A stretch of 64,000 bases of DNA from Thiobacillus denitrificans (GCA_020723405.1 DYIY01000001.1:62001-126000); one strand, 5' to 3'. Positions 1 through 9,358 are shown, counted from the stretch's first letter. A program made the numbers and translations. Notes: generated by a model not told the origin, from the letters alone.

Positions 1-546
1 GCGCAGGATGCACCCGCCGTACAGGGAAAGGGAAATCAGGCCGGTGGCCAGGGTGCTGAAGTACTTGTCCACCAGTTCGTCGTAGCTGAACGGTTTGCGC
101 ACGAAGGCGCTGGCAAACTGGGTGTGGTAGTCCCGGTAAAGCAGGACGATGACGGGACGGAAGCCGACCAGGCGCACCAGTTGCGGGAACCGATGGGCGG
201 CGCCGATCTTGGCGAAGTGGACGCGGCTGAAATAGCGCTTGGCCAGCGCCTTGGCCCATATCCGGTGGTAGCGCCGTTTCAGACGCATCCAGCGAGACAG
301 GAAGCTGTCCTCGTTGAGGTCGATGAAGCGGTTGTAATGGGCCGAAGCCCGGGCCGCAGTCCAGCTCTCGTAGGCGCCGGCGCGGGGATCCCAATCCTGC
401 TTCTCGGGTTCGCCGAAGTTGGCCCCGGCGGCCGCCAGGATGGCCGACAGCAGGGTGGAGCCGTCACGGCCGGTGCATACGATCAGGAAGCGCTCGTCGC
501 CCGGGTCCGCCCCGGACGGCCGCTCGTGGTCGGTTACGGCGCTCAC
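1..546 (-). CDS. sulfotransferase-family protein, 3' end cut by the window edge
   Basis: The reading frame opens with a GTG at 546 whose last two bases start the TGA of the upstream methyltransferase gene (GTGA overlap). It stays open for 182 codons to the left edge. Near residues 14-25 is FLIVCTGRDGSTLL, which looks like the 5'-phosphosulfate-binding loop (GRxGSTLL) of PAPS-dependent sulfotransferases. An R-D-Y segment (VIVLLYRDYHTQFAS) follows about 100 residues later, where such enzymes often have the second phosphate-binding motif. No signal peptide is seen. The setting, behind acetyl- and methyltransferases and a glycosyltransferase, suggests transfer of sulfate to a surface glycan, but the substrate is inferred. 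The missing C-terminus prevents a firm family call. Confidence 0.6.
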   Translation of the reverse strand, partial: MSAVTDHERPSGADPGDERFLIVCTGRDGSTLLSAILAAAGANFGEPEKQDWDPRAGAYESWTAARASAHYNRFIDLNEDSFLSRWMRLKRRYHRIWAKALAKRYFSRVHFAKIGAAHRFPQLVRLVGFRPVIVLLYRDYHTQFASAFVRKPFSYDELVDKYFSTLATGLISLSLYGGCILR

Positions 547-1196
547 GGCTTGCGATAGAGGTAGACGATGTGGCCATCGCCCATGGCCTTGTCGGCGACG
601 GCCAGGCCGAGCCGCTTGCCGACCTCTTCGAACCAGTCGGGGTAAAAGCGCATGCAGTCCACCGGGTGCCGGTGATAGATGAATCCGGGCATCACGGTGT
701 GGACCAGCAGATGGCCACCGGGCGCCAGCAGGCCCGCACAGTCCCTGAGGTGTTTGTAGGGGTCGATCAGATGTTCCAGGATCGCCTGGGAGACGATGCA
801 GTCGTAGCGGCCGGCGGCGAGGGCACCGGGGGGATCTTCCTCGAAATTCCAGCGATGGTCGGCGTCGTCGTGAAGTCCGGCCGTGGTCACCCGGCCCATG
901 TCCAGCCTGGCCAGGGCACTGAATCCCTCCTTGGCCGCCCGGGGTTCACCCGGAAGCAGCATGGACTGCAACGAGCCGGCCAGACGCCCCAGGAAATAGA
1001 CCAGTTCGCCGCGAATCACCCCGGATTCCTTGTGGGGAGTCTGGATCGTCAGGCGCCCCAGATCCAGGTCATCATGGAAGTCGCCGTAGATTCCTTTGAT
1101 CTGATCATCGGTCTTGGCGGCGATGAAGGTGCGCAGGGTCCTGGCTCCGATGCGCCTGCCGATGGCCGTGTTCACGTAACGCTTGATCTTTTTCAT
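543..1196 (-). CDS. class I SAM-dependent methyltransferase
   Basis: 217 aa. The C-terminal half carries the class I methyltransferase pattern: YDCIVSQAILEHLIDP (post-II acidic and helix region) followed by LLAPGGHLLVHTV (post-III strand), as in Methyltransf_11/25-type proteins. The glycine motif I is poorly conserved, and the first 90 residues have no recognised domain. A later stretch, YHRHPVDCMRFYPDWFEE, is typical of methyltransferases found in polysaccharide loci. It overlaps the sulfotransferase gene by 4 bp and lies 30 bp after the acetyltransferase gene, so it is probably part of the same minus-strand operon. The likely substrate is a sugar or lipid-linked glycan; this is inferred from context. 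Confidence 0.7.
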   Translation of the reverse strand: MKKIKRYVNTAIGRRIGARTLRTFIAAKTDDQIKGIYGDFHDDLDLGRLTIQTPHKESGVIRGELVYFLGRLAGSLQSMLLPGEPRAAKEGFSALARLDMGRVTTAGLHDDADHRWNFEEDPPGALAAGRYDCIVSQAILEHLIDPYKHLRDCAGLLAPGGHLLVHTVMPGFIYHRHPVDCMRFYPDWFEEVGKRLGLAVADKAMGDGHIVYLYRKP

Positions 1197-1226
1197 CTTC
1201 CGCCTTCAGGTAAGTCTCTGGGCAAC

Positions 1227-1832
1227 CTACAGGTCTCCCGATTCCGCACGCTCCAGGAATGCCGAGATGTCCTGGGACGACAACAACGGAATCGCTTTTT
1301 CAATGCGCTCGTCCGCCCAGGTCCACCAACGGGAGGCACAGAGGCGCTGGATCGTGGTCTCATCAAAGCGGTACCGAATCAGCCGGGCCGGGTTGCCGGC
1401 CACGATGGCGAAGGGAGGCACGTCCCGGGAAACCACCGCGCGGGCACCGATCACGGCCCCGTCGCCCACCGTTACGCCGGACAGGATCATGGCTTCCTGG
1501 CCGATCCAGACGTCATTGCCGATCACCACGTCACCCTTGCTGCGCGGGTGTCCCTGGATCGAAGCCGCCCCGCGCCAGAAATCGACGAAGGGGTAGGTCG
1601 TGACCCAGTCCGTGCGGTGCTCGCCGCCGAGAAATATCTGCACCCCGTCGGCGATGGAGCAGAACGCGCCGACCCGCAGGGTGGCGCTGCCCGGCCAGGC
1701 ATGGACCCGGGGCACGCCGTAGGTCCATTTGCCAAAGACGTACTGGGGATAGGCCAGGCTCGGATTGCGCCGTTCCAGGCGCCGGGCCAGCTTGTCCCTC
1801 ACCCACAGTTTGCGCAGCAGCCGGTTCAGCAT
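1227..1832 (-). CDS. CatB/XAT-type hexapeptide-repeat acetyltransferase
   Basis: 201 aa. Imperfect hexapeptide repeats ([13 protein letters not shown], then [20 protein letters not shown] and IGARAVVS) predict a left-handed beta-helix. [14 protein letters not shown] matches the catalytic-histidine loop of the xenobiotic/CatB acetyltransferase family. The segment [19 protein letters not shown] is the usual coil-to-C-terminal-helix transition. Enzymes of this fold transfer acetyl from acetyl-CoA, usually as trimers. CatB relatives acetylate chloramphenicol or streptogramins, but the position inside a glycosyl/methyl/sulfotransferase cluster argues for O-acetylation of a glycan. The start is the ATG at 1832; no alternative start has better support. 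Confidence 0.85.
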   Translation of the reverse strand: MLNRLLRKLWVRDKLARRLERRNPSLAYPQYVFGKWTYGVPRVHAWPGSATLRVGAFCSIADGVQIFLGGEHRTDWVTTYPFVDFWRGAASIQGHPRSKGDVVIGNDVWIGQEAMILSGVTVGDGAVIGARAVVSRDVPPFAIVAGNPARLIRYRFDETTIQRLCASRWWTWADERIEKAIPLLSSQDISAFLERAESGDL

Positions 1833-1875
1833 TCACGCGACCGTCCTGGCCTGCCCAGGGAAGCCGGGGCACGCT

Positions 1876-2577
1876 TCACTGCACGGGCACGTGCAGGACA
1901 CCGATCCCGAAACCGAGCTGCCCCGGGCTGGCGATGAATTCGTCCACCTGCTGGCCCGGCTTGAGGCGCTTCCAGAACTGGTACACCTGGTTGTCTTCCA
2001 GGGGCTGGCGCTCCACGATGTCATGGAAGGCGATGATGCCCCCCGGCCGCACGAATTCCCGGTAGTCCAGATAGTCGGACTCCACGCCGGCCACCGTGTG
2101 GTCGCCGTCGATGAACAGGAAATCCACCTGCTCCCCGTTGAGCTCGCGGGCCACCCGCGCCTTGAAATCAGCCGAGTGGGAGTCGCCGGTCAGCAGCTTG
2201 ACCGCGCACTTCGAGCCCGGCGGCGGCAGGGCCGTGAACAGTTCCTTCTGGGGCTCGCGGTGCAGCAGGTCGCAGGTGACCACCTTGTGGCTGGCCAGGC
2301 TGGACCAGATGAGCAGGGTTCCACCCCGGGCCGTGCCGATCTCCAGGATGTTGCGCGGCTTGAGGGCGGCCACGGCACTGGCCAGGGCCAGGATCTCCTG
2401 GCGGATCTGCAGGGTGTGGATGGTGAAATAGCCGTAGCGGCCGAATTTCATGGCCCAGTCCACCGTTTCCTCCAGCGAACGGGGCCGCTCGTGGTATTTG
2501 GCCAACCGGCGGAAGGCGAAATGGCGGTTGACGGGGATGCGCAGGGTGCGGCTGAGTTCTTTCAACTTCCTGGACAT
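1876..2577 (-). CDS. class I SAM-dependent methyltransferase (Methyltransf_24-like)
   Basis: 233 aa from the ATG at 2577 (MSRKLKELSRTL). A longer frame runs upstream to 2889 but would overlap the glycosyltransferase gene and has no protein-like character. Motif I is ILEIGTARGGTLLIW, followed by VVTCDLL, then VDFLFIDGDHTVAGVESD, the acidic pair and histidine seen in Methyltransf_24 and cephalosporin-hydroxylase-like families. PGGIIAFHDI closes the core. The substrate is unknown. It follows the glycosyltransferase by 88 bp on the same strand and is probably a glycan or sugar-nucleotide O-methyltransferase. Confidence 0.75.
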   Translation of the reverse strand: MSRKLKELSRTLRIPVNRHFAFRRLAKYHERPRSLEETVDWAMKFGRYGYFTIHTLQIRQEILALASAVAALKPRNILEIGTARGGTLLIWSSLASHKVVTCDLLHREPQKELFTALPPPGSKCAVKLLTGDSHSADFKARVARELNGEQVDFLFIDGDHTVAGVESDYLDYREFVRPGGIIAFHDIVERQPLEDNQVYQFWKRLKPGQQVDEFIASPGQLGFGIGVLHVPVQ

Positions 2578-2665
2578 GGCGGTGGATTCGCTCCAGTGAG
2601 GTTGTGTCCGGAGATTCGCGACGGGCAGGCCGGCGCCGCTCCAGAGCGTTAGGGTTGCCCACATT

Positions 2666-3805
2666 TTAACCCGTTGCTCGGACTCCGTCGCCTGACTCCG
2701 CCAATTCCCCATAGACGGACAGCGTGGCGTCCAGCATGCGGGCCAGGGTGAATGGTTGGCCATCCGGCACCGACAGGGCCTGGTCCATGCAGGCACACAC
2801 CCGGTTGGCCGCCTCTTCCCAGTCGCCGAGGGGGACTCCCCCCTGGGGAAAAATGCAATCAAGCTGCTCGCCGACGCCGCCATGGGCATAAGCCACCACG
2901 GGCACGCCCAGGCTCAAGGCCTCCAGGGATACGCGCCCGAAGGCCTCCGGCTCCCGGGAAAGGGACAGCACGACCCGGGAAATGGCCATGATTTCGCGCA
3001 GATCGTTGCGATGGCCGACGAAGGTGACCGCATCCGCCACCCCCAGACGGGTGGCAAGTTGCTGCAACTCGTCGAGGAAGCGCGTCTTGCGGCCCTTGGT
3101 CTCGCCCACCAGCAGGCCATGGACATCCGGCACCACGCTGCGTACCCGGGCGACCAGGTGGAGGAAATCCTCCTGTCCCTTCCAGCGCGTGATCCTGGCC
3201 GGCAAGGTGATGAGGCGCTTGCCGGTGAGCCCGGGGTAATCCCGGTGCCAGGATGCCAGCCATTCCTGGGACGGCCTGAAACCATGGGGGAAGTGCGCCG
3301 GATCAACCCCGCGATAGATGAGGCGGATCCGCGCATCGGACACTTCCGGATAATGCTGGTGCAGGTAGTCCACGATCAGGCGGGAGATGGCGATCACCCT
3401 TTCTCCCCGGGTCATGACCGAGCCGTAGCGATTGACCGAGTATGGCCCGTGCACGGTGGTGACCAGATGGGGACGGGCCCCCTCCGGCATCCCCTTCCAG
3501 GCCCAGTAGCCGACCCAGGCCGGCATTCTTGAACGGAGGTGGAGAATGTCCACCCCCTGGTCCGCCAGGTAGCGCCGCAACCGGCCCACGTAGCGCACCA
3601 GGGTGAGGGGTGATTTCCGTCCCACTTCCCAGGCCAGGTGTTCACTGCCTTCCCGCCGCAACTGATCCACCAGTCTGCCGCCTGCGGAGATGACGATGGA
3701 ACGGTGCCCGTGTTCCACCAGGTGCTTACCGACTTCCAGGGTGCCCCGTTCGACGCCACCCGACTCCAGCGCGGGAAGCATCTGGACCACGGTCAGTCGC
3801 CCCAT
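2666..3805 (-). CDS. GT4-family glycosyltransferase
   Basis: 379 aa from the ATG at 3805 (MGRLTVVQMLPALESGGVER). An ATG 33 bp further upstream is possible, but the chosen start gives the normal family N-terminus. The opening LPALESGGVERG is the GT-B donor/acceptor loop of GT4 enzymes. LPARITRWKGQEDFLHLV begins the second Rossmann domain. The nucleotide-sugar site is SREPEAFGRVSLEALSLGVPVVA, the E-x7-E motif of retaining GT4 enzymes. It overlaps the ELM1-like gene by 13 bp. It probably adds a sugar to lipopolysaccharide or another surface glycan in the cytoplasm; donor and acceptor are not determinable. Confidence 0.85.
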   Translation of the reverse strand: MGRLTVVQMLPALESGGVERGTLEVGKHLVEHGHRSIVISAGGRLVDQLRREGSEHLAWEVGRKSPLTLVRYVGRLRRYLADQGVDILHLRSRMPAWVGYWAWKGMPEGARPHLVTTVHGPYSVNRYGSVMTRGERVIAISRLIVDYLHQHYPEVSDARIRLIYRGVDPAHFPHGFRPSQEWLASWHRDYPGLTGKRLITLPARITRWKGQEDFLHLVARVRSVVPDVHGLLVGETKGRKTRFLDELQQLATRLGVADAVTFVGHRNDLREIMAISRVVLSLSREPEAFGRVSLEALSLGVPVVAYAHGGVGEQLDCIFPQGGVPLGDWEEAANRVCACMDQALSVPDGQPFTLARMLDATLSVYGELAESGDGVRATG

Positions 3806-4707
3806 GCAAACCACCTTTCCCGGATCAACGCCGCACAACGTCCCGCTTCATCCAGAACGACGTTTCGAGGCCCCGGCCGCCAGTCCGGACCGGGTGCCGC
3901 CGGGCTCCCGTCCCGCAAGCGCATCACCCCCGCCGCCACCCGGGATCCCTGCCGGGCCGGCAACGCCAGCAACCCCACCTGGCAACCGGCGCTGAGGGCC
4001 TCGTAGACCATGGACACGCTGTCCGGCGTGCACCAGGCCTCACCGGCTTCGGCCAACTGGTCCTCCACCCAGCCCGGGGGGGTGGCCTGGACAGGCATCC
4101 GCTCCAGGCCAGGCAAAGGGGGCAGGCCGGCGAGAAAATCAGACGGTGTACGTCTGGAAGTGGTGAGCCGCCAGGCCACGTCCTGTCTGACAGCGACCAG
4201 GCTGGCCACCTGGCGGGCCACGGCGGCCGAGTCCCACTCGTAGTGGGGCGATGGCCCACCGATCAGGATCAGGCCGCGATCCATCCGATGGCGTCCCAGG
4301 TCGGACAGGGGATTGAGGACCCCCCGGGTGGCCACGACGTTGGCCCGGGCCGGCGGGTTGTCATGTTCCGGGATGAGGCAAAGATCGAACAGGGAAAGGG
4401 GCAGGCTGGGTTTCATCAACACCACCGCCCGCCCGCCCCGGGCCCGGCGGGCGGCCAACAGGGCCAGGTGGGTGGCATGGCCGGCACCGACCAGCAGATG
4501 CGGGCCGGGCAGGTCCTTTCCCGGCGGAAAACGCCCGGCGAGCCACCAGCCGAACGCTTCCCATCGGGAACCGGCCCGGATGTTCCGGCAATCCACTTCC
4601 CCCTTGCGGGCCAGGGCCGCCACCAACCCGGCGGTCTGTTTCTCATGGCCGGGTTTGCCGTCCAAGAGGCGCCAGATGCACAGGGGTCGGGGGGGATTCG
4701 CGCTCAT
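3793..4707 (-). CDS. ELM1-like (mitochondrial-fission ELM1 family) protein, putative glycosyltransferase
   Basis: 304 aa from the ATG at 4707 (MSANPPRPLCIWRLLDGKPG). The N-terminal W-x-L-L-D-G-K-P-G-H-E-x-Q pattern is characteristic of the ELM1/DUF1022 family. Further family features are LLVGAGHATHLALLAARR, ARANVVATRGVLNPL and LILIGGPSPHYEWDSAAVARQV. Bacterial members are usually found in lipopolysaccharide or exopolysaccharide loci and are thought to be GT-B-type glycosyltransferases; the activity is not well established. It is the first gene of the minus-strand cluster and overlaps the GT4 gene, which supports a shared role in glycan assembly. Confidence 0.75.
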   Translation of the reverse strand: MSANPPRPLCIWRLLDGKPGHEKQTAGLVAALARKGEVDCRNIRAGSRWEAFGWWLAGRFPPGKDLPGPHLLVGAGHATHLALLAARRARGGRAVVLMKPSLPLSLFDLCLIPEHDNPPARANVVATRGVLNPLSDLGRHRMDRGLILIGGPSPHYEWDSAAVARQVASLVAVRQDVAWRLTTSRRTPSDFLAGLPPLPGLERMPVQATPPGWVEDQLAEAGEAWCTPDSVSMVYEALSAGCQVGLLALPARQGSRVAAGVMRLRDGSPAAPGPDWRPGPRNVVLDEAGRCAALIRERWFAWGD

Positions 4708-4854
4708 TTGCCGGGATCGTGCGGGAGGCCGCCAGTATAGCGGCGCCGAGGCCCGGTCCAGCAGCTTACTTGACGCGATTTTCGGCGATTTCTGGACTTG
4801 GAGGGCCAAATTGCGGCAAACTCGCGGCCATTCAAACAACCGGCAAGCTCACCC

Positions 4855-5367
4855 ATGGCTCGTTCCCGCAAGCCAAAAAGCCCGCCGAAATCCGCCCCGG
4901 CCCAGGCCGAGGCCGTTCCCGCTGACACCCGGCGCATCCTGGTTCTGCACGGCCCCAACCTGAACCTGCTGGGCACCCGCGAGCCCCAGCACTACGGCCG
5001 GCAGACCCTGGCGGAAATCGATGCCGCCCTGATCGAGCAGGGTGCCGCCGTGGGCGCCGAAGTGGCCTGCTACCAGAGCAACGCCGAACATGCCCTGGTG
5101 GAGCGCATCCACGCTGCCGCCGGGGAAAACGTGGGTTTCATCATCATCAACCCCGCCGCCTTCACGCACACCAGCGTGGCCCTTCGCGACGCCCTGGCGG
5201 GGGTGGCCATTCCTTTCATCGAGGTGCATCTGTCCAACGTCCACGCCCGGGAACCCTTCCGCCAGCATTCGTATTTTTCCGACAAGGCGGTCGGCGTGAT
5301 CTCCGGCCTGGGGGCCATGGGCTACCTGTTCGCCCTGGGCTATGCCCTTCACGCCTTGGAGGATTGA
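4855..5367 (+). CDS. aroQ: type II 3-dehydroquinate dehydratase
   Basis: 170 aa. Catalyses 3-dehydroquinate to 3-dehydroshikimate in the shikimate pathway. The core starts at about residue 27 with [21 protein letters not shown], containing the catalytic Arg and the essential Tyr of the flexible lid. [20 protein letters not shown] and [21 protein letters not shown] carry the Asn, His and Arg that close the site. The first 25 residues ([20 protein letters not shown]) are a basic Pro/Ala-rich leader not found in most AroQ proteins. The core could start shortly before ILVLHG, but no other start codon lies there. The gene is 4 bp upstream of accB, a common arrangement in beta- and gammaproteobacteria. 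Confidence 0.95.
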   Translation: MARSRKPKSPPKSAPAQAEAVPADTRRILVLHGPNLNLLGTREPQHYGRQTLAEIDAALIEQGAAVGAEVACYQSNAEHALVERIHAAAGENVGFIIINPAAFTHTSVALRDALAGVAIPFIEVHLSNVHAREPFRQHSYFSDKAVGVISGLGAMGYLFALGYALHALED

Positions 5368-5371
5368 ATTC

Positions 5372-5827
<456 letters not shown>

Positions 5828-5830
5828 TTT

Positions 5831-5904
5831 GGTGAGGAGTGAGGAGAAAGGAGTGAGGGGCGTCCGTTCCTCACTCCTCACCCCTCACTCCTGACTCCTC
5901 ACTG
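5831..5904. repeat. intergenic inverted element of TCACTCC-type heptamers, copy 1
   Basis: Lies just after accB. The left arm is purine-rich (GGTGAGGAGTGAGGAG) and the right arm is its pyrimidine complement (CCTCACTCCTCACCCCTCAC). The arms are separated by a short centre around GGGGCGTCCGTTCC. Both arms are built from 7-base units related to TCACTCC/TCACCCC. The same unit forms the large array at 39301-39467. The RNA could fold into a long imperfect hairpin between accB and accC. Confidence 0.8.
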
Positions 5905-5913
5905 GATACAGAC

Positions 5914-6073
5914 ATGTTTGAAAAGATCCTCATCGCAAACCGCGGCGACCAGCCGCCGCCAGGCGGCGCAGCAGCGAAGCTAAATCGCATGACGGCCGAA
6001 GGCCGTAAGAGAGATTTCGCCGCGGAGGCCACCCATGTTTGAAAAAATCCTCATCGCAAACCGCGGCGAAATC
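5914..6073 (+). repeat. duplicated 5' end of accC with an inverted fragment and hairpins
   Basis: Positions 5914-5948 repeat the first 35 bases of accC (6035-6069) with one difference (a silent AAG/AAA). The first copy starts a 42-codon frame ([12 protein letters not shown], then unrelated sequence) that ends at TGA 6040-6042, overlapping the true accC start. The inserted stretch holds two hairpins, GCCGCC-GCCA-GGCGGC (5952-5967) and ACGGCC-GAA-GGCCGT (5992-6006). It also has a 13-base inverted copy (6013-6025) of accC bases 6061-6073. That inverted copy shares two G residues with the accC ribosome binding site GGAGG (6024-6028), so pairing could hide it. Confidence 0.85.
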
Positions 6074-7384
6074 GCTCTCCGCATCCAGCGGGCCTGTCGC
6101 GAGATGGGCATCAAGACCGTGGCCGTCTATTCCGAAGCCGACGCGGAAGCCAAGTACGTGCGCCTGGCCGACGAATCGGTGTGCATCGGCCCGCCCCCCT
6201 CGGGCCGCAGCTACCTGCACGTGCCGGCCATCATCGCCGCCGCCGAAGTGACCGACGCCGAGGCCATCCACCCCGGCTACGGATTTCTCTCGGAGAACGC
6301 CGATTTCGCCGAACGGGTGGAAAGCTCCGGTTTCGTGTTCATCGGCCCCCGCCCCGACACCATCCGCCTGATGGGCGACAAGGTGTCCGCCAAGGACGCC
6401 ATGAAGGCCTCCGGCGTGCCCTGCGTGCCCGGCTCCGAGGGGGCCCTGGGCGAAGATCCGGAGGAATGGATCCGCCTGGCCAAGGAAGTGGGCTATCCCA
6501 TCATCATCAAGGCCGCCGGCGGCGGCGGCGGACGGGGCATGCGGGTGGTGCACACCGAGGCGGCCCTCATCCAGGCCGTGCAGATGACCCAGGCCGAGGC
6601 CGCCGCGGCCTTCGGCAATCCCATGGTCTACATGGAGAAGTTCCTGGGCAACCCCCGCCACATCGAGATCCAGGTGCTGTCCGACGAGCACGGCAACGCC
6701 ATCCACCTGGGGGAGCGGGACTGTTCCATGCAGCGCCGCCACCAGAAGGTCATGGAGGAAGCCCCGGCGCCGGGCCTGGACCCCAAGCTGCGCAACAAGA
6801 TCGGCGAGCGCTGCGCCGAAGCCTGCCGCAAGATCGGCTACCGGGGCGCCGGCACCTTCGAGTTCCTGTTCGAGGACGGGGAGTTCTACTTCATCGAGAT
6901 GAACACCCGGGTCCAGGTGGAACACCCGGTCACCGAGCTGATCACCGGCGTGGACATCGTCCAGGAGAGCATCCGCATCGCCGCCGGCCTGGAACTGTCC
7001 AAGAAGCAGAAGGAGATCCAGTTCAAGGGCCACGCCCTGGAGTGCCGGATCAACGCCGAGGACCCCCGCACCTTCGTGCCTTCCCCCGGCCGCATCACCC
7101 TCTACCACGCCCCCGGCGGCCCGGGCGTGCGGGTGGACTCCCACGTCTACCAGAACTACTACGTGCCGCCCCACTACGACTCCATGATCGGCAAGCTGAT
7201 CACCTACGGGACCACCCGGGAGCAGGCCATCGCCCGCATGCGCATCGCCCTGTCGGAGATGATCGTGGAAGGCATCAAGACCAACATTCCCCTGCACCAG
7301 GATCTGCTGGTGGACCAGGCCGTGCTGGAAGGCGGCCAGAGCATCCACTACCTGGAGAAGAAGCTGGGACTCAACAAGCACTGA
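6035..7384 (+). CDS. accC: acetyl-CoA carboxylase, biotin carboxylase subunit
   Basis: 449 aa, normal full length. ATP-dependent carboxylation of AccB-bound biotin. The N-terminal domain begins [17 protein letters not shown]. The ATP-grasp domain carries the glycine-rich loop [14 protein letters not shown] and the catalytic [35 protein letters not shown] holds further conserved active-site residues. The start is the second ATGTTTGAAAA copy at 6035: it alone is in frame with the gene and has GGAGG six bases upstream. The earlier copy at 5914 is out of frame. It probably forms an operon with accB. Confidence 0.98.
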   Translation: MFEKILIANRGEIALRIQRACREMGIKTVAVYSEADAEAKYVRLADESVCIGPPPSGRSYLHVPAIIAAAEVTDAEAIHPGYGFLSENADFAERVESSGFVFIGPRPDTIRLMGDKVSAKDAMKASGVPCVPGSEGALGEDPEEWIRLAKEVGYPIIIKAAGGGGGRGMRVVHTEAALIQAVQMTQAEAAAAFGNPMVYMEKFLGNPRHIEIQVLSDEHGNAIHLGERDCSMQRRHQKVMEEAPAPGLDPKLRNKIGERCAEACRKIGYRGAGTFEFLFEDGEFYFIEMNTRVQVEHPVTELITGVDIVQESIRIAAGLELSKKQKEIQFKGHALECRINAEDPRTFVPSPGRITLYHAPGGPGVRVDSHVYQNYYVPPHYDSMIGKLITYGTTREQAIARMRIALSEMIVEGIKTNIPLHQDLLVDQAVLEGGQSIHYLEKKLGLNKH

Positions 7385-7392
7385 CCGACCTC

Positions 7393-7413
7393 CCCGCCCC
7401 CGTCGGGGGCGGG
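7393..7413. other. GC-rich perfect palindrome between accC and prmA
   Basis: Two 10-base arms, CCCGCCCCCG and its complement, meet around a single T just after the accC stop. As RNA this would make a strong hairpin. There is no run of U after it, so it is not a standard intrinsic terminator; it may act as an attenuator or mRNA stabiliser. Confidence 0.5.
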
Positions 7414-7447
7414 ATCGGGGAGAGGGAAAAGACCGCCTGCCAACGCC

Positions 7448-8326
7448 ATGCCCTGGATTTCCCTGAAGATTCCCGCCGACGGCGACGCCGCCGAGACCCT
7501 GGCCGATGCCCTCATGGAAGCCGGTGCCCTGTCCGTCTCCATCGAGGACCGGGACGCGGGCACCGCCGAGGAAGCCCCCCAGTTCGGCGAACCGGGCCTG
7601 GACGACCCCAGGGCCTGGCAACACAACTGGGTGGTGGCCCTGCTGGAAGCCGACACCGACGTGGCCGCCCTGCTGGCCCGTCTGGGCCTGCCCGGCGCGG
7701 GCGGCCATCGGGTCGAAGAAGTGCCCGAACAGGACTGGGTGCGCCTCACCCAGTCCCAGTTCGAGCCCATTCCCATCTCCGGCCGCCTGTGGATCGTGCC
7801 CTCCTGGCACGACGCCCCGGACCCCCAGGCCATCACCCTGGTGCTGGACCCGGGCCTGGCCTTCGGCACCGGCAGCCACCCCACCACCCGACTCTGCCTG
7901 AAGTGGCTGGAAGGCAACCTGGCCGGCGGCGAATCGGTTCTGGACTACGGCTGCGGCTCGGGCATCCTGGCCATCGCCGCGAAGAAACTGGGCGCCGGCA
8001 TCGTCCACGGCACCGACCTGGACCCCCAGGCCATCACCGCCTCCCGGGACAACGCCGGGCGCAACGCCACCGTCGCCGAGTTCTGCCTGCCCGACGCCCT
8101 GGCTCCGGGCCGTTACGACGTGGTGGTGGCCAACATCCTCACCAACCCCCTGAAGGCCCTCATGCCCCTGCTGGCCGGCCGGGTGAAACCGGGCGGGCGC
8201 ATCGCCCTGTCGGGCATCCTGGCGGAACAGGCGGGCGACATCCTGGACCTCTACGGCAGCGCCTTCGCCATGAGCCCCTGGGGCGAAGAAGAAGGCTGGG
8301 TCTGCCTGGCCGGTGTGAAGCGCTGA
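7448..8326 (+). CDS. prmA: ribosomal protein L11 methyltransferase
   Basis: 292 aa. Trimethylates lysines and the N-terminus of L11 using SAM. The N-terminal substrate-recognition domain starts [13 protein letters not shown]. The class I methyltransferase core holds [18 protein letters not shown] (PrmA signature), [20 protein letters not shown] (motif I) and [19 protein letters not shown] (the NxL-NPL catalytic loop). It sits between accC and a DUF3426 gene on the same strand, an arrangement common in betaproteobacteria. Confidence 0.96.
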   Translation: MPWISLKIPADGDAAETLADALMEAGALSVSIEDRDAGTAEEAPQFGEPGLDDPRAWQHNWVVALLEADTDVAALLARLGLPGAGGHRVEEVPEQDWVRLTQSQFEPIPISGRLWIVPSWHDAPDPQAITLVLDPGLAFGTGSHPTTRLCLKWLEGNLAGGESVLDYGCGSGILAIAAKKLGAGIVHGTDLDPQAITASRDNAGRNATVAEFCLPDALAPGRYDVVVANILTNPLKALMPLLAGRVKPGGRIALSGILAEQAGDILDLYGSAFAMSPWGEEEGWVCLAGVKR

Positions 8327-8335
8327 GCCGACGCC

Positions 8336-9358
8336 ATGCACACCACCTGTCCCGAATGCCAGACCAGCTTCCGGGTCAGCCAGGAACAACTGGGGCTGCG
8401 CCGGGGCCTGGTGCGCTGCGGCAAGTGCAACGCCGTCTTCAACGCCTACGACGCCCTGCTGCCGGAACTGTCAGAGCCGCCCCCCCAGCCGCTCCAGCCT
8501 CAACGGGACGCCCTGTCCGACCCCCGCACCGGCTGGGAGGATGAGGGTCCGGCCCGACTGGACATCCAGGAAGCGGCGCCCCCGGTGCCGCAACCCGCAG
8601 CCCAGGAAGCCGGAGAATGGACCACCGTCGGGACCGGGGAACCGGCGCAGCCCCGGGCGCCGGAGGCGGAGCCCGCCCCGGCCGGGATGACCGCGAACGA
8701 CGGCGGCCCAAGCGCAGACCCGGATGCCACCGTCCCCCGGGAAGCCCAGCCGGACGGGGAGCAGACGCCCGGGCCGGAAGCGGGCAAGGAGCCCGCGCGC
8801 CCAGCCCCCGCCGACACCCCGGACGCCATCCTCCTGTCCGAACTGCCCAACCGCCGGCCGGCAGCGCCGGGCCTGCCCGGCTGGAAGAAGGCCTTGTACG
8901 GGCTGGCCAGCGTCCTGTTGCTGGTCCTGCTGGTCGGTCAAACCGCCTTGTTCCTGCGCGCCGAGCTGGCCGCCGCCTTCCCCGCCACCCGGCCGGCCCT
9001 GATCAGCCTGTGCGCCCCCCTGGGCTGTCAGGTGCCCCTGCCCCGGGAACTGGACCAGCGGGCCATCGCCTCCTCCAACCTGGAGCACGACCCGGAACAG
9101 AAGTCCCGGGTCCGCCTCACCTTCCTGCTGGCCAACCGCACCGGCCAGACCCAGACCTGGCCGGTGGTGGCCCTTACCCTCACCGACGTGCGGGAAACCC
9201 CGGTGGCCCAGAAGCTGTTCGGCCCGGAAACCTACCTGCCCAAGGACAGCAACATCCCCGCCGGCATGGCCGCCGATCAGGAACGGGAGGTGCGCCTGGA
9301 CCTGGACATCGGCAACCTGGCCGCCACCGGCTACGCCCTGAGCCTGGTCTATCCATAG
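8336..9358 (+). CDS. MJ0042 zinc-ribbon and DUF3426 membrane protein
   Basis: 340 aa. Residues 1-38 form a zinc ribbon with two CxxC knuckles (CPEC at 5-8, CGKC about 25 residues later), the MJ0042-type finger. A long Pro/Ala/Glu-rich linker of low complexity follows to about residue 175. One transmembrane helix (ALYGLASVLLLVLLVGQTAL) then precedes a C-terminal DUF3426 domain, which would be outside the cytoplasmic membrane. The gene begins 9 bp after prmA, and the prmA-DUF3426 pairing recurs in this class. Function is unknown; the design suggests a one-helix protein with a metal-binding cytoplasmic head. Confidence 0.85.
   Translation: MHTTCPECQTSFRVSQEQLGLRRGLVRCGKCNAVFNAYDALLPELSEPPPQPLQPQRDALSDPRTGWEDEGPARLDIQEAAPPVPQPAAQEAGEWTTVGTGEPAQPRAPEAEPAPAGMTANDGGPSADPDATVPREAQPDGEQTPGPEAGKEPARPAPADTPDAILLSELPNRRPAAPGLPGWKKALYGLASVLLLVLLVGQTALFLRAELAAAFPATRPALISLCAPLGCQVPLPRELDQRAIASSNLEHDPEQKSRVRLTFLLANRTGQTQTWPVVALTLTDVRETPVAQKLFGPETYLPKDSNIPAGMAADQEREVRLDLDIGNLAATGYALSLVYP

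Noticed and set aside
2578-2889. An extended start for the 1876-2577 methyltransferase
   Set aside because: The extra 104 residues overlap the glycosyltransferase gene in another frame and are Pro/Trp/Arg-rich without any fold signal.
7393-7413. The GC palindrome after accC as an intrinsic terminator
   Set aside because: It has no following run of T, and prmA continues on the same strand 35 bp later.
5930-8389. An 819-codon open frame on the minus strand across accC and prmA, and similar long antisense frames (for example 12243-14294, 42210-44885, 44876-47032, 57320-59083)
   Set aside because: They lie exactly opposite well-identified genes, are rich in Gly, His, Gln and Val, and show no domain. 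Codon bias in GC-rich genes keeps the opposite frame open.
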